A stretch of 64,000 nucleotides of DNA, taken from Sepiola atlantica (Eukaryota; Mollusca; Cephalopoda; Sepiida; Sepiolidae). Below the pieces are notes generated by a model. It was not told where the DNA came from, ran no database searches, and worked only from the letters and a program-made list of their open reading frames with translations. Positions 23,629 to 33,455 of this stretch are shown one piece after another (within the stretch, counting starts at the first letter, position 1; every line of letters begins with the position of its first letter). Location of the stretch: contig OY744535.1 of assembly GCA_963556195.1 (NCBI GenBank), positions 92,581,353 to 92,645,352 on the forward strand, in the 5' to 3' direction. A program made the position numbers and the translations under genes.

Positions 23629-24790
23629 ATGTTGGTGCAAAACAATGGCGTTTTCTCACATATGTTATATTTATATATGTTTTCTGCATTAATTCACTGA
23701 TACATATAGCGTTGTTATAGATCATTTTAAAGCGCGTTTTTTCGTTCTATCGAATCGTGTTATTTGTTTCCATTTTTAATCTCTCAATTTATTGTTTTTG
23801 CAAGCTTTTCGACACCATGGTCAAATTGAAATCCGCACGGTATTCTTGTTCCAGTTCAAACTAGGCCGAAAGGCTGCCGAGACAGCTCGTGACATCAATG
23901 ATGCGTTTGGCCCAGGAACCACTAACGAACGTACGGCACAAGAGTGGTTCAAGAAATTTCGCAATGGTGACGAGAGCCTCGAAGATTAAGACGGCCAAGG
24001 CCGGACGACTGATGTTGATAACGAAGATCCGAAAGCCTTAATTTATGCCGAGCATCGCAAAACTACACGTGAACTCGAGGTCGACCACTCAACAGTCGTT
24101 CGCCATTTGAAGCAAATAGGGAAGTCAGAAAAGCTGGATAAATGGGTGCTACACGAATTGAACGATAATCAAAATACATCGTCGTGTCTTCGACGCTCTT
24201 GCTGCGCAACAGAAACTGCCCATTTCTCAAGCGAATTGTGACGTGTGATGAGAAGTGGATCCTCTATGACAATCGGCGACGTTCGGCACAGTGGTTGGAT
24301 GTCGGCGAAGCTCCAAAACATTTCCCGAAGCCGAAATTGCACCAAAAAAAGATTATGGTGACTGTTTGGTGGTCTGCGACCGGTCTCATCAATCACAACT
24401 TCTTGAATCCGGGCGAAACGATTACGGTGGAGAAGTATTGCCAACAAATTGACGAAATGCACCAGAAGCTCCAACGTATGCGCCCGAGATTGGTCAATAT
24501 GCAGGGACCAATTCACTCCCATGACAACGCTCGCCCGCATGTTGCACAACTGACTCTGCAGAAGCTGAACAAATTGGGCTACGAGACTCTGTCTCATCCG
24601 CCATATTCACCGGATCTTTTGCCCACCCATTAGCACTTTTTCAAGCATCTTGACAACTTCCTACGCGAGAAATGCTTATCGATGTTCCCGGTCGTGTGAT
24701 GCGCATTTGAATCCCGCTGCTATACGCCTGGCCTTTCTTCAGGGACCTTTTCCCACCAAAACTTGTCGAACGTGCACAGTAACTAAATTT
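23629..24790 (+). pseudogene. mariner transposase pseudogene (Hsmar1/cecropia-like)
   Basis: A TIR-like start, GTTGGTGCAAAACAATGGCG near 23632, resembles cecropia-group mariner ends. I found no matching right end. Coding signal starts near 23800: LGRKAAETARDINDAFGPG, ERTAQEWFKKF and GDESLED, then TAA at about 23987, further relics (STVVRHLKQIGK, 24075-24125) and a frameshift near 24180. From 24184 the catalytic part reads VTCDEKWILYDNRRRSAQW, TVWWSATGLI and HDNARPHVA, then YSPDLLPTH-stop. D residues match positions one and two of the DD34D triad. The third D would follow YSPDL and appears changed to H. Broken by stops and at least one frameshift, so inactive. Confidence 0.93.
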
Positions 24791-24867
24791 AGCCATCTAG
24801 ATTGTGTCTGAGTTTTGTTTTCAAAGATTAGGACGGCATGACGTGGTCTTCGCTAGAAATACACCCA

Positions 24868-25030
24868 CACACCTTTGGTTAACGCCACGGACTGAGAATT
24901 TGGTGTGGAAAGTTCGAATCCAGTTTGTTTCACTAAAAAAAACATTTTCACTTCGGATGTTGGCAACCTTCACGTGGTCCCTCCTGTAAGTACCCGATGT
25001 CTTTGTAAAGATAATTTTATCTAAGAAGGT
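24868..25030 (+). mobile_element. tRNA-derived SINE, copy 2
   Basis: B-box GTTCGAATCC (24912-24921), then CACTTCGGATGTTGGCAACC and TTCACGTGGTCCCTCC, matching copies 1 and 3. The A-box region (TTGGTTAACGCCACGG) is recognisable. Confidence 0.87.
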
Positions 25031-25560
25031 TTTGGATAAACCAAGTTCTGATCCATACGAAATGAATGAATGAACCCACAGACCATTACACTTTGAGAGC
25101 ACTTGGCCTTCATCACACGCGGTACCCCGTGCGGACTGTAGGTTAGACATTCGTTCTGTATCTTGTATAACTGGTTCCCGAAAGAACCAGAACATCGCCG
25201 GTTCAGCGTGGTGTTTCAGCTTTGTTGATGAGATTTTTGGCCTTCGTAAGGCGGCTTTGTGGGGTCTCTATTGTAGTTGTTCGCCCTTGCGACTTTCATA
25301 TGAAGATCTTCATGCAGCGCCTCTTTCAGAATCGCAACTCCAAAAAACAACGGAAACTTAAGTAATATTGATTAATTGACGTCTTGTAACCTTAATTAAA
25401 ATTTAATCAATATCAGAGGTATCTTCCAGCCCTCTCACCAATCTTTTATAAAAAAAAGTAAACTAAATATAGCTCACATTACCAACCCCATACGCTTTTA
25501 AGCTGTGTTTCAAAATCAATATTGATCAAGTAATTAGTTTCTAAGTTTATCCGACAGAAA
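25031..25560. other. no recognised gene
   Basis: No recognised coding or repeat content. Confidence 0.5.
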
Positions 25561-25561
25561 C

Positions 25562-25626
<65 letters not shown>

Positions 25627-25638
25627 AGTATATATAAT
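25561..25638. repeat. (TA)n microsatellite
   Basis: TA run with a TTTA interruption near 25581. Confidence 0.97.
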
Positions 25639-26013
25639 ACCTAATTTTATAGATAGATAAAAAAAGGGCCAGTGGTTCGTGCAGTCGTTTAACCAATTTT
25701 GCTTTTAAATAGGAATTTAAATATTTGAAATATTTCATCTTTTTAATATAATTATTCTTAATCTATTTTTATATAATTGAATTCTTCAAACAGTTTTGAA
25801 ATTAATGAATACCAAAAGAGTGTAGAGTTTGTTTCGAACACCCTGTATAAACATATAGAATTAATACATTTACAATCTCTTCCCTTCGAAATTACGCACT
25901 TGTCAAACGTATGAACGGAAATGTCTCATCTATTTTTGAGAAAATAGCAAATTATATTCAGCTAATCGTCTACATTGATGTATATAGAATATTAAACGGG
26001 ATTAAAGGCCGCT

Positions 26014-26017
<4 letters not shown>

Positions 26018-26089
<72 letters not shown>
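26018..26089. repeat. (TA)n microsatellite
   Basis: Left neighbour of the palindrome at 26089. Confidence 0.98.
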
Positions 26090-26092
<3 letters not shown>

Positions 26093-26326
26093 TATTTTTA
26101 TTTACACATACATGTACAAAATCTGCGACACTGGCATGTCGATGTTATCGATCAACAGTTATTATAAACTGAGATCTCATCAGGCAGAGTTAGAATCCGA
26201 TCTGAGGTTAAGATCGGATTCTAACTCTTCCTGAGTAGATCTCAGTTTATAATAACTGTTGATTTATAACATCGACATGCCAGTGTCGCAGATTTTGTAC
26301 ATGTCTGTGAAAATAAAAATAATCAT
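26089..26326. mobile_element. foldback element, ~115-bp arms, with hammerhead-like relic
   Basis: Arms 26089-26203 and 26211-26326 are near-perfect complements with a 7-base loop. The - strand reading holds CUGAUGA (compl. 26177-26183), a GAUC...GAUC stem and stem I UCUGC/GCAGA (compl. 26184-26188 and 26122-26126), but the GAAA is GAUAA. The same unit without its mirror copy is at 44630-44696. Confidence 0.9.
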
Positions 26327-26331
26327 ATATA

Positions 26332-26430
26332 AAGCTCTATTTGATATTGAACACTTTTTATAAACCCGGTTGAAATTCTTTGGATTACTACCCTGTGGAT
26401 GTTTTTACCTGGATTATTACCATTATTATA
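26332..26430 (+). repeat. ~100-bp repeat between TA tracts, copy 1
   Basis: AAAGCTCTATTTGATATTGA ... ACCTGGATTATTACCATTATTA is about 90% like 28441-28539. Both copies have TA-rich DNA on both sides. Confidence 0.9.
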
Positions 26431-26450
26431 TATATATATATATATATATA

Positions 26451-26519
<69 letters not shown>
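26428..26519. repeat. (TA)n microsatellite
   Basis: One ATGAATA interruption near 26450. Confidence 0.97.
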
Positions 26520-26521
<2 letters not shown>

Positions 26522-26535
26522 ATGAAAGAAGACAA

Positions 26536-26636
26536 ACAGAAAATAGGTTTAAATGCAGGAGAAAAACAAAAACAAGTGATTTGACCGGTTTCGTTCATAC
26601 GTTTTTGTTTTTCTCCTCCATTTAAACCTGTTTTCG
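26536..26636. repeat. inverted repeat, ~35-bp arms
   Basis: Left arm 26537-26572 (GAAAATAGGTTTAAATG ... AAAAACAAAAAC) pairs right arm 26601-26635. The 28-base loop contains GACCGGTTTCG, whose complement CGAAACCGGTC also occurs in the PLE terminal repeat. Confidence 0.9.
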
Positions 26637-26700
26637 ATTAGTGTTTTTTTCACAGATTTTGTCTACCACAGCATTTTCATGAATTATCGTGTACCTTGCC

Positions 26701-26701
<1 letters not shown>

Positions 26702-26765
<64 letters not shown>
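26702..26765. repeat. (TA)n microsatellite
   Basis: Pure TA run. Confidence 0.98.
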
Positions 26766-26768
<3 letters not shown>

Positions 26769-27060
26769 TTTTTTTTCTACACAGACTGATTTTTCCTTTG
26801 GTGTTCATTATTTTTGACAAAGGGAAACTTTTCTCGAAATATTAAATAAATGATTTGTAACAATCATCCGGACAACACACAGACAGCTAACACAACACTT
26901 GCTGTTATTTAACATTTTAAAGACAAATAAATAGTAAGTTACCCTCACTTCGGTATAATATTTTTGTTCCTTCCAGCTTACAACCTACCCGGCACTCTGC
27001 ATTACCCTCAGCTTTCCTAACATATTACTACTATTCCTAGCAATGCTTAAAGCAAACTAC

Positions 27061-27064
<4 letters not shown>

Positions 27065-27156
<92 letters not shown>

Positions 27157-27160
27157 TTAT
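27065..27160. repeat. (CT)n followed by (TA)n
   Basis: CTCT to 27094, then TA with two TAAA/TTTA interruptions. Confidence 0.97.
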
Positions 27161-27639
27161 ATGGGGAAACTTTAATGTATATCCTCTTGTCACGCAACTA
27201 CATGGCTGTTTTCGTTAGATTATTTTCGGTCTGAATGGTGCTAATTAGAAGTCGGACAATAGACGAAAATATTGAATTGAAACTCCGCATATGTGATTTC
27301 GCTTCGATCGCGTGGGTTTTGTTCTAGGATTCATTATCGCCGCGGGAGTACAGTAAAGGAAACGTAACGCTTACATTCTTCCATCAAAAACAAGAGTGAA
27401 CAAAGGGAGGTCATTTGTCGTAGGCAGTATTAACTTGCCGGTTATCGCATAGATTAAAAGCTACGGACCAGTAATAGTGTTTGTTTAATTTGTGAACTTT
27501 ATTACAAATTGATTATAATTGATATTTACCTGCGAGACAGTCTACGATTTATTGAAGGAAATATGTTAGTTTTTATATCAGTTTTATGTTATACCGTTTA
27601 TTTCTTTCCGAAAGATACGCAATGTCTATTATAAGCAAG
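27161..27639. other. no recognised gene
   Basis: No recognised coding or repeat content. Confidence 0.5.
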
Positions 27640-27980
27640 TATTGATTTACTCCTCTCCAGGAGTTAGGCACAAGGCCAGTTTTTATCTTAATCCCACAAG
27701 TAAGATGTGACCCAAGGTCGGGAAAGTGGGGTTTAAAAATTGCCTGGGCAGCCCCGTCGGCATTCTCCGGTAGGGGCGCCTCAGGCAGTAAGCAATAAAC
27801 TTACTCCTCCCCAAAGAGGGGAGGCGAAGCCTCGGAGGGTGGACTTCCGAGAACTGCACAGGACAGACCCATACACCGGCGTAAATCAAGCCCCGAAGAG
27901 CAAGACAATACCAGTCTATGGGGTGCAGTATCCATCGGAACATATACTACACTTTTATCTTAGCCAAAAGGCCAAGAATA
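27640..27980 (-). repeat. U2 snRNA-headed dispersed repeat, copy 2
   Basis: On - the head reads TTGGCCTTTTGGCTAAGAT, then AAAGTGTAGTATATGTTCC (about 27966 to 27930), close to U2 snRNA nucleotides 8-45. The body and tail follow collinearly with the pair at 49667: GTGCAGTTCTCGG, GGGGAGGAGTAAG, GAGGCGCCCCTACC and TCACATCTTACTTGTGGGA, ending CTCCTGGAGAGGAGTAAAT at 27654. It lacks the GGCCAGAGTGCTC insert found in the 49667 unit, like the 50062 unit. Confidence 0.9.
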
Positions 27981-28094
27981 AGCAAGTAAATTGTAAAAAA
28001 GGCTACTTCTCTCAAACAACACTCGAACAACACTACGATAAACACTGCAATATAAAAAATTTCAACTCTGTCTCTCTCTCTTTATCTCTCCGGA

Positions 28095-28253
28095 TTTTCA
28101 GTAATGTCATATATGTAGATAACATTTTCAGTAATGTCATATATGTAGATAACATTTTCAGTAATGTCATATAGGTAGATAACATTTTCAGTAATGTCAT
28201 ATATGTAGATAACATTTTCAGTAATGTCATATATGTAGATAACATTTTCAGTC
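28095..28253 (+). repeat. 30-bp tandem repeat, 5 copies
   Basis: ATTTTCAGTAATGTCATA plus TATGTAGATAAC repeated five times, nearly identical. The - strand LLKMLSTYMT frame is a by-product of a unit divisible by three. Confidence 0.96.
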
Positions 28254-28440
28254 ATTTTCGGCTGTCATATGCCTTTAATTTAGTGTCTATGCCCGGTAGG
28301 GATCAGATAGTAATAATAGAAATTCATGCTCTCTGAAACGATCGTACACTATTCCATTGATTGTTGATTTCTCGGAACAAAAATTGAGCGTGAAAAGGTT
28401 TTCACATAGTTCTATGTTTCATATATATATACATATATAT

Positions 28441-28535
28441 AAAGCTCTATTTTGATATTGAGCACTTTTTATAAACCCGGTTAAAATTCTCTGGATTACC
28501 ACCCTGTGGATATTTTTCACCTGGATTATTACCAT

Positions 28536-28539
<4 letters not shown>
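28441..28539 (+). repeat. ~100-bp repeat between TA tracts, copy 2
   Basis: Partner of 26332-26430. Confidence 0.9.
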
Positions 28540-28589
<50 letters not shown>

Positions 28590-28638
28590 ACATATGTATA
28601 TATATATACATATACTTATATATATGTATATATGTATA

Positions 28639-28706
<68 letters not shown>
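28539..28706. repeat. (TA)n with TGTGTACATATG interruptions
   Basis: Two long TA runs separated by a TA/CA/GT mixture at 28582-28640. Confidence 0.97.
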
Positions 28707-28708
<2 letters not shown>

Positions 28709-28807
28709 TACTTAACCTTATTTTTTCTTCGTGCAACTTTTATTCCTATATAATTTTATTGCTAGCTACCATATCGCAGAATGGTTCTTGGGTGTAGTGT
28801 TTAGATA

Positions 28808-28811
28808 GTAC

Positions 28812-28884
<73 letters not shown>
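28808..28884. repeat. (ATT)n microsatellite
   Basis: About 25 units. A second short ATT run lies at 28951-28980. Confidence 0.98.
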
Positions 28885-28984
28885 GTTATAATTAATATTA
28901 TCTGATATGCAAATTACCATATCACACTGTAGTATTAAAAGGGTAATGAATTATTATTATTATTATTATTATTATTATTTATTT

Positions 28985-29505
28985 ATTTATGTATATATTA
29001 GTGAAATGAAAGCTAAATTATTTCTACATATGATTATTGGGGAAGTGGTCATTTGATCAGTACCATTAGAGCGCCATGAATTTATAACTGTCCTGTTTTT
29101 AAATCTCCGAAACAGTAACATGGTAAACAGCTGATGATTCCCGTTAAGGCTTCCTGTTTTTGTTTCACTGTTAGATACTTAGATCCCCTGTTTTCTTTGT
29201 GAATGCTCCAGCGGTAAGTCAGCTTATGCAAGTGCTAAGTCTGCTATATTTTGGATTTAGTTAGTATCCATGGGAATTAAAACTGCACCTCCTTTTTTGT
29301 TGTTTAAATGACCTATAGATTCTTTAGACTACACAGATGGATAGGCTCTTTAAATCTTTAAAACTCGTCTATCGCCCATAAGGACTCGTCAGCTGTACGA
29401 CTCATATATATGTAACGTATAATTTTTAAAATAAATTATTTATAGTTAAATCTCACGTTTTTGCGATCGATCATTTTATTGGTTTCTCTTGAACATAACC
29501 TAACA

Positions 29506-29510
<5 letters not shown>
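28985..29510. other. no recognised gene
   Basis: No recognised coding or repeat content. Confidence 0.5.

Positions 29511-29551
<41 letters not shown>
29511..29551. repeat. (TA)n microsatellite
   Basis: Followed by GAGTAAAAAGAAAC and a poly(T) run at 29570-29587, the likely A-tail of the LINE fragment on -. Confidence 0.97.
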
Positions 29552-29554
<3 letters not shown>

Positions 29555-29569
29555 TAAAAAGAAACAATT

Positions 29570-29935
29570 TTTTTTTTTTTTTTTTTTGTCTGGTGCTTCG
29601 AACAGGCGTGTTCAGGCTTGCTGGTTGTTCAACTCGCCCTGGCTGATGTGAGGATCCTGTGAGACAAAGGAACCGCACCAGCATGTGCTTGCATGTGCAC
29701 GATAGAATTGGTGTCGGCTTGCCTGCACGCCGTGTATCCGACAATTTGGGGTTGGTCCGGGATATTAGCGAGGTAGGCATCAAGAGAGCGCTTAAATTGT
29801 TCCACAGCAGCATTTTTTATATCCCGAATACACCTAGGCATGGCATTGAAGAGTTGTGACCCCTGTACAGGTAAGCTCGTTTCAAAAATGGTTCGTATTT
29901 TCCCACCAGTTTTTAGCGAGGGAACAATACAGTGC
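29570..29935 (-). pseudogene. LINE tail with C-terminal ORF2 fragment and poly(A)
   Basis: On - from about 29935: VPSLKTGGKIRTIFET, then FNAMPRCIRDIKNAAVEQFK, RSLDAYLANIPDQPQI and GYTACRQADTNSI, ending near 29632. The pattern LFNxMPxxIRD...FKxxLDxxLxxIPDxPQIxGYT is a familiar C-terminal signature of LINE proteins in invertebrates. The - strand then runs to a poly(A) (T run at 29570-29587 on +). This is a different LINE lineage from 17888. It is a 5'-truncated insertion. Confidence 0.85.
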
Positions 29936-30052
29936 CTCCCGCGGCGTTCATTGTCTCAATGTTTCAGACAAAATATAAAAATAAAAATGGAATAAAGGAT
30001 AAGCAAATCAACAACTAGCAAAAATAAACTCAAAAACACATATTGGACAGTT

Positions 30053-30101
30053 CTACCAAAATATTTCGATCGTTTATAATACGACCTTCTTCAGTAGGTA
30101 G
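30053..30101 (-). ncRNA. hammerhead-like motif (family B)
   Basis: CUGAAGA, stem II GGUCGU/ACGAUC (one G-U), GAAA, minimal stem III, stem I CUACC/GGUAG with an AGUU/AACU extension beyond a CUG bulge. One U-U mismatch sits next to the core. Confidence 0.65.
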
Positions 30102-30119
30102 CAGAACTTTAATTAAAAC

Positions 30120-30312
30120 AGAAAAGATTTCTTGTGGTCATCATTTCAATACAGAGAGTGCAATTTTAATAAAACATATACACGACACTAAACTTCGTCG
30201 TCTCATAGAATCATGTTTAATCCTACGTCATAACAACACAATCATCCAAAGACAAGGATTTTATAACATTGCTACCTCTTCTGCTAGATCGGTTCTAATT
30301 GAAATGAACTAA
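30120..30312 (+). pseudogene. putative PLE C-terminal fragment
   Basis: ESAILIKHIHDTKLRRLIES, then HNNTIIQRQGFYNIAT and SARSVLIEMN, stop at 30312. Its place between two copies of a ribozyme-bearing terminal repeat suggests the tail of a PLE-type ORF. Sequence similarity alone is weak. Confidence 0.45.
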
Positions 30313-30333
30313 ATAAATACGACCACGGATAAC

Positions 30334-30580
30334 TTGTACTTCTTTTTCCTCCTCCTCCTCCTCCTCCGCCTCATCCTCCTACTTCTCCTACTCCTCCTAC
30401 TCCTCCACCTCCTACTCCCCCTTTATTGTTTAACTCCTTGGTCAGTAATTTCAAATTACTACTTATCTACGCTTCCAACTTCTAGCGTTCAAAAGAGAAC
30501 TGCTGATTTGTTTTCTTTCTTTCTTCTTCTTCTTCTTCTTCTTCTTCTTCTTCTTCTTCTTCTTCTTCTTCTTCTTGAAC
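30334..30580. repeat. (CTC/CTT)n pyrimidine-rich tracts
   Basis: CCTCCTCCT run at 30349-30418 and TTC run at 30525-30576. Confidence 0.95.
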
Positions 30581-30671
30581 ATTTCTATTGTTTATTACAC
30601 TTGACTATTTTTTTTTCCTATCGCGTTCTTTGTATAAATTTGAAAACTTTTCTGTTTTAATTAAAGTTCTG

Positions 30672-30720
30672 CTACCTACTGAAGAAGGTCGTATTATAAA
30701 CGATCGAAATATTTTGGTAG
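30672..30720 (+). ncRNA. hammerhead-like motif (family B), mirror copy
   Basis: Same elements as 30053-30101 on the opposite strand: CUGAAGA 30679-30685, GAAA 30706-30709. (TA)n starts about 72 bases downstream. Confidence 0.65.
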
Positions 30721-30791
30721 AACTGTTCAATATGTGTTTTTGAGTTTATTTTTGCTAGTTGTTAATTTGTTTATCCTTTATTCCATTTTTT

Positions 30792-30796
30792 TATAT

Positions 30797-30862
<66 letters not shown>
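30792..30862. repeat. (TA)n microsatellite
   Basis: Separates the foldback from the second PLE family. Confidence 0.98.
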
Positions 30863-30864
<2 letters not shown>

Positions 30865-31832
30865 GAAACGAATAGGCCTAAAGGCTGAAATAACATCAAA
30901 TGTTAAACAGGTCAATTTCATCGATATTACCTTCAACCTCAATAGAGATACTTATGAGCCCTATGCTAAAGATAATTCCTACCCCCTTTATGTCAACCCA
31001 CTATCTAACCACCCTAGATCTGTAAGTAAACACATCCCGGAATCAATTAGTAGAAGGATTAGCAACAACTCCTCCAATATAGATATCTTCAATAAACATA
31101 AGAACTTTTATAATAAAGCACTAAAGGAGAGTGGATACTAAAATACCAAAATAGAGTATATTCCAACTACACAAAATAACCCTAATAGGAACAAAAATAG
31201 AAATAGGAAAATTATCTGGTATACACCTCCATTTAACAACTCAACTAAACCAAATTAGGGAATAAATTCCTGAACATAATAAACACTCATTTCCCCAATA
31301 ACAACATACCCCGTAAAATGTTTAATAAGAATACACTAAAACTCAGCTATTGTTGTGGTGACAACTTGGAAAAAATCATAAAAAAGCACAACATGAAAAT
31401 ACTAAACACCTCAGTAACCTCAAATTCTAAAAGAACATGCAATTGTAATAACAAATCAAACTGCCCCTAAATCAAAAGTGCCTATCAACCCAAGTGGTCT
31501 ATGATGCATCTATCTCCTCAACTGAAAACCCATCCCAGACTAACTATTATATTGGTCTGGCAGGCAACAACTTCAAGGAAAGATTCTACAACCATAAAGT
31601 CTCCTTCAACAACCCAGACCATCCTGGTCAAACTGGACTTTCACTACACTACCACAAAATAAAAACCAAAAAAGAAACTCCCATAATAAAGTGGAAAATC
31701 TTGAAAAAATCCAGCACCTGCAAATCAATAAACTCTCCATGTAGATTATGCTTAAATGAAAAACTGGAAATTATCCGCTTTAAGGACAAAAACAAACTCC
31801 TAAATAGAAAACAAGACATCTATCAACTGTAA
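30863..31832 (+). pseudogene. second Penelope-like element family, 3' part with GIY-YIG domain
   Basis: The + strand reads VNFIDITFNLNRDTYEPY, then YPLYVNPLSNHPRSVSKHI and SISRRISNNS, characteristic of the region just after the RT thumb in Neptune/Nematis-type PLEs. After a stop at 31139 and frame disruptions comes a cysteine-rich linker (CNCNNKSNCPLN near 31440). Then a GIY-YIG-like endonuclease starts YYIGLAGNNFKERFYNHK (31540-31595), with LSLHYHKIK and IIKWKIL downstream, ending at 31830. The linker motif CxC...CPL is a hallmark of one PLE branch and is absent from the 51-57 kb family. The RT itself is missing and several frames are broken. Very AT/A-rich codon use. Confidence 0.85.
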
Positions 31833-32236
31833 ACATAGTAGACTCTACCTCCTTAGCAACCCACATACCCCACCTTAACCCCACACCAACCCCACATAAC
31901 TTAAAAATAAAAAAAATAAAAATATAACAAATTTTTTTTTTACAAAAATGAATGATAACATTAACCCCCCCCCATTATACACTACCCCAAAACACACTAT
32001 AACCCCCTACCCCCCACCCAAACTTACCACCCAACCCCACCCAACAAGTCCTGATGAATCTATAAATATATAACCACCCCTCTAAACTACTAATAACATC
32101 AAATCTCTACGTACTACCTATAATGCACAGCCTCAATAGCCTCTCAGCCATACTACCAATTCTAACATAAACCCATAACTGGGATAGCTATTAACACTGA
32201 TATCACTTGGACTAATAAAAAAAAAATTTAATTTAA

Positions 32237-32240
<4 letters not shown>
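31833..32240 (+). other. AC-rich 3' region of the second PLE family
   Basis: Strongly C-poor-in-G composition with CCCCAC and ACCCCACC runs. It contains AAGTCCTGATGAATC at 32046 and GGACTAATA at 32208. AGUCC/GGACU could pair, but no GAAA core is apparent. It ends at (TA)n, as do the other PLE tails. Confidence 0.5.

Positions 32241-32294
<54 letters not shown>
32241..32294. repeat. (TA)n microsatellite
   Basis: Followed by a 55-bp segment duplicated at 32895. Confidence 0.98.
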
Positions 32295-32298
<4 letters not shown>

Positions 32299-32346
32299 TT
32301 ATTTTTTGGTACATTAGTATATCATTCAATTATTTTTGATCACGAT
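32295..32346 (+). repeat. short direct repeat after (TA)n, copy 1
   Basis: TTTATTTTTTGGTACATTAG and TATATCATTCAATTATTTTT recur at 32895-32945, also directly after a TA tract. Confidence 0.93.
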
Positions 32347-32533
32347 TTATATATAATTAGTTATTAATAACTTTCATGATAATTAATGCATAGTTTTTTT
32401 AAACAATAACCTTTTTTATTTTTATTAATTATAATCGCTTTGTTATTATAGTGGTTATAATCTATGAATTAATATAAATTACAATCTTGTAATTAGCTCA
32501 GACATCAATCACTGACGGTTTTCACCCCCCCCC

Positions 32534-32543
<10 letters not shown>

Positions 32544-32599
<56 letters not shown>
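32544..32599. repeat. (CA)n-(TA)n microsatellite
   Basis: Preceded by CCCCCCCCCACACACACACA at 32525-32543. Confidence 0.97.
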
Positions 32600-32601
<2 letters not shown>

Positions 32602-32602
32602 T

Positions 32603-32847
32603 ACTTCATGTATCCACATAAAATATTATAAGGAGATATAATTTTTTATGTATCAGCTTTCAGTATTTACTTCTACAGTGGTCGATACGCAAGTAGAGCT
32701 AGGTAGTAAGCAATGAAAATATATATGGCAATCAAGCTACACAGAGGCTGACAAAAATAACTCCATGCATTTAGCCTGACGATTCCCCCCGGGGATGAAA
32801 CACGGGAGCCTCTGTGTAGCTTGATTGCCATATATATTTTCATTGCT

Positions 32848-32852
<5 letters not shown>
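32603..32852. mobile_element. head-to-head truncated dimer of a ribozyme-bearing repeat
   Basis: Arms 32704-32749 and 32807-32852 are perfect complements (46 bp). The - strand half continues to 32603 and is homologous to 43985-44110 (GTAGAGCTAGGTAGTAAGC, TTTTTTATGTATCA). The + half carries the hammerhead 32770-32824 and stops at (TA)n 32851. The two halves are truncated at different points. Confidence 0.9.
32770..32824 (+). ncRNA. hammerhead ribozyme candidate
   Basis: CUGACGA 32776-32782, stem II UCCCC/GGGGA, GAAA 32797-32800, stem III of seven pairs ACACGGG/UCUGUGU with G-U pairs and an AGCC loop, A17 at 32818. Stem I UUUAGC/GCUUGA has one U-U mismatch and one U-G. Predicted cleavage is GUA^GCU. 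Confidence 0.78.

Positions 32853-32894
<42 letters not shown>
32851..32894. repeat. (TA)n microsatellite
   Basis: Begins 26 bases after the hammerhead at 32770. Confidence 0.98.
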
Positions 32895-32899
<5 letters not shown>

Positions 32900-32945
32900 T
32901 TATTTTTTGGTACATTAGTATATCATTCAATTATTTTTTATCACG
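32895..32945 (+). repeat. short direct repeat after (TA)n, copy 2
   Basis: Partner of 32295-32346. Confidence 0.93.
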
Positions 32946-33320
32946 TAAAATAATTTCACAAAAAAAATAATACTTTTAAAATAACTTAAAAATGAAACAG
33001 AATTCTTTGGGACATTCGGACAAAGTATTTATCAAATGCACGTTTATAAGATGGACAAAACGGATTACAACAAATTATTACATGAAAACCTAACAACTAT
33101 AAACCAACAGTATGTACCAATCGCTGACTAGTTGGCATACTAAACTTTTATAATAGTCGTTGAAAGCGTTATCTCTTAGAAATACACATTTGCTTAGTAA
33201 TGATGATGTTGATTGTGATGATTATTGTTATTTGTGAGGTCATCCGTTTGTGACGTAATTCGGTGTGCACCAGGACAAACAAGATAACAAACAAGGTCCA
33301 CAGCGGTTTAGTATCAGATA
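32946..33320. other. no recognised gene
   Basis: No recognised coding or repeat content. Confidence 0.5.
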
Positions 33321-33455
33321 GGAAGGTTGTTTCGTTGTTTACAACACGAACTAACCACCTGGGTGTTCTAAGATCGAATCCAGTTCGTTCCACCGAAACG
33401 TATTCACTTAGGATGTTGGCAACCTTCACGTGGTTTTTCCTGTAAATATATGATG
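33321..33455 (+). mobile_element. tRNA-derived SINE, copy 3
   Basis: Degenerate B-box GATCGAATCC (33372-33381), then CACTTAGGATGTTGGCAACC and TTCACGTGGTTTTTCC as in the 24868 copy. The A-box is not clear. Confidence 0.82.

Larger units (their letters stand above)
29974..30796. mobile_element. large foldback with ~150-bp arms, PLE-like tail inside
   Basis: Left arm 29974-30125 is complementary almost base for base to right arm 30648-30796. Each arm carries a hammerhead-like motif, 30053-30101 on - and 30672-30720 on +. The interior on + continues an open frame (30043-30312, ending SARSVLIEMN) that resembles a PLE C-terminus. It is followed by CCT- and TTC-rich tracts. The right arm leads into (TA)n at 30792. 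Confidence 0.88.
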
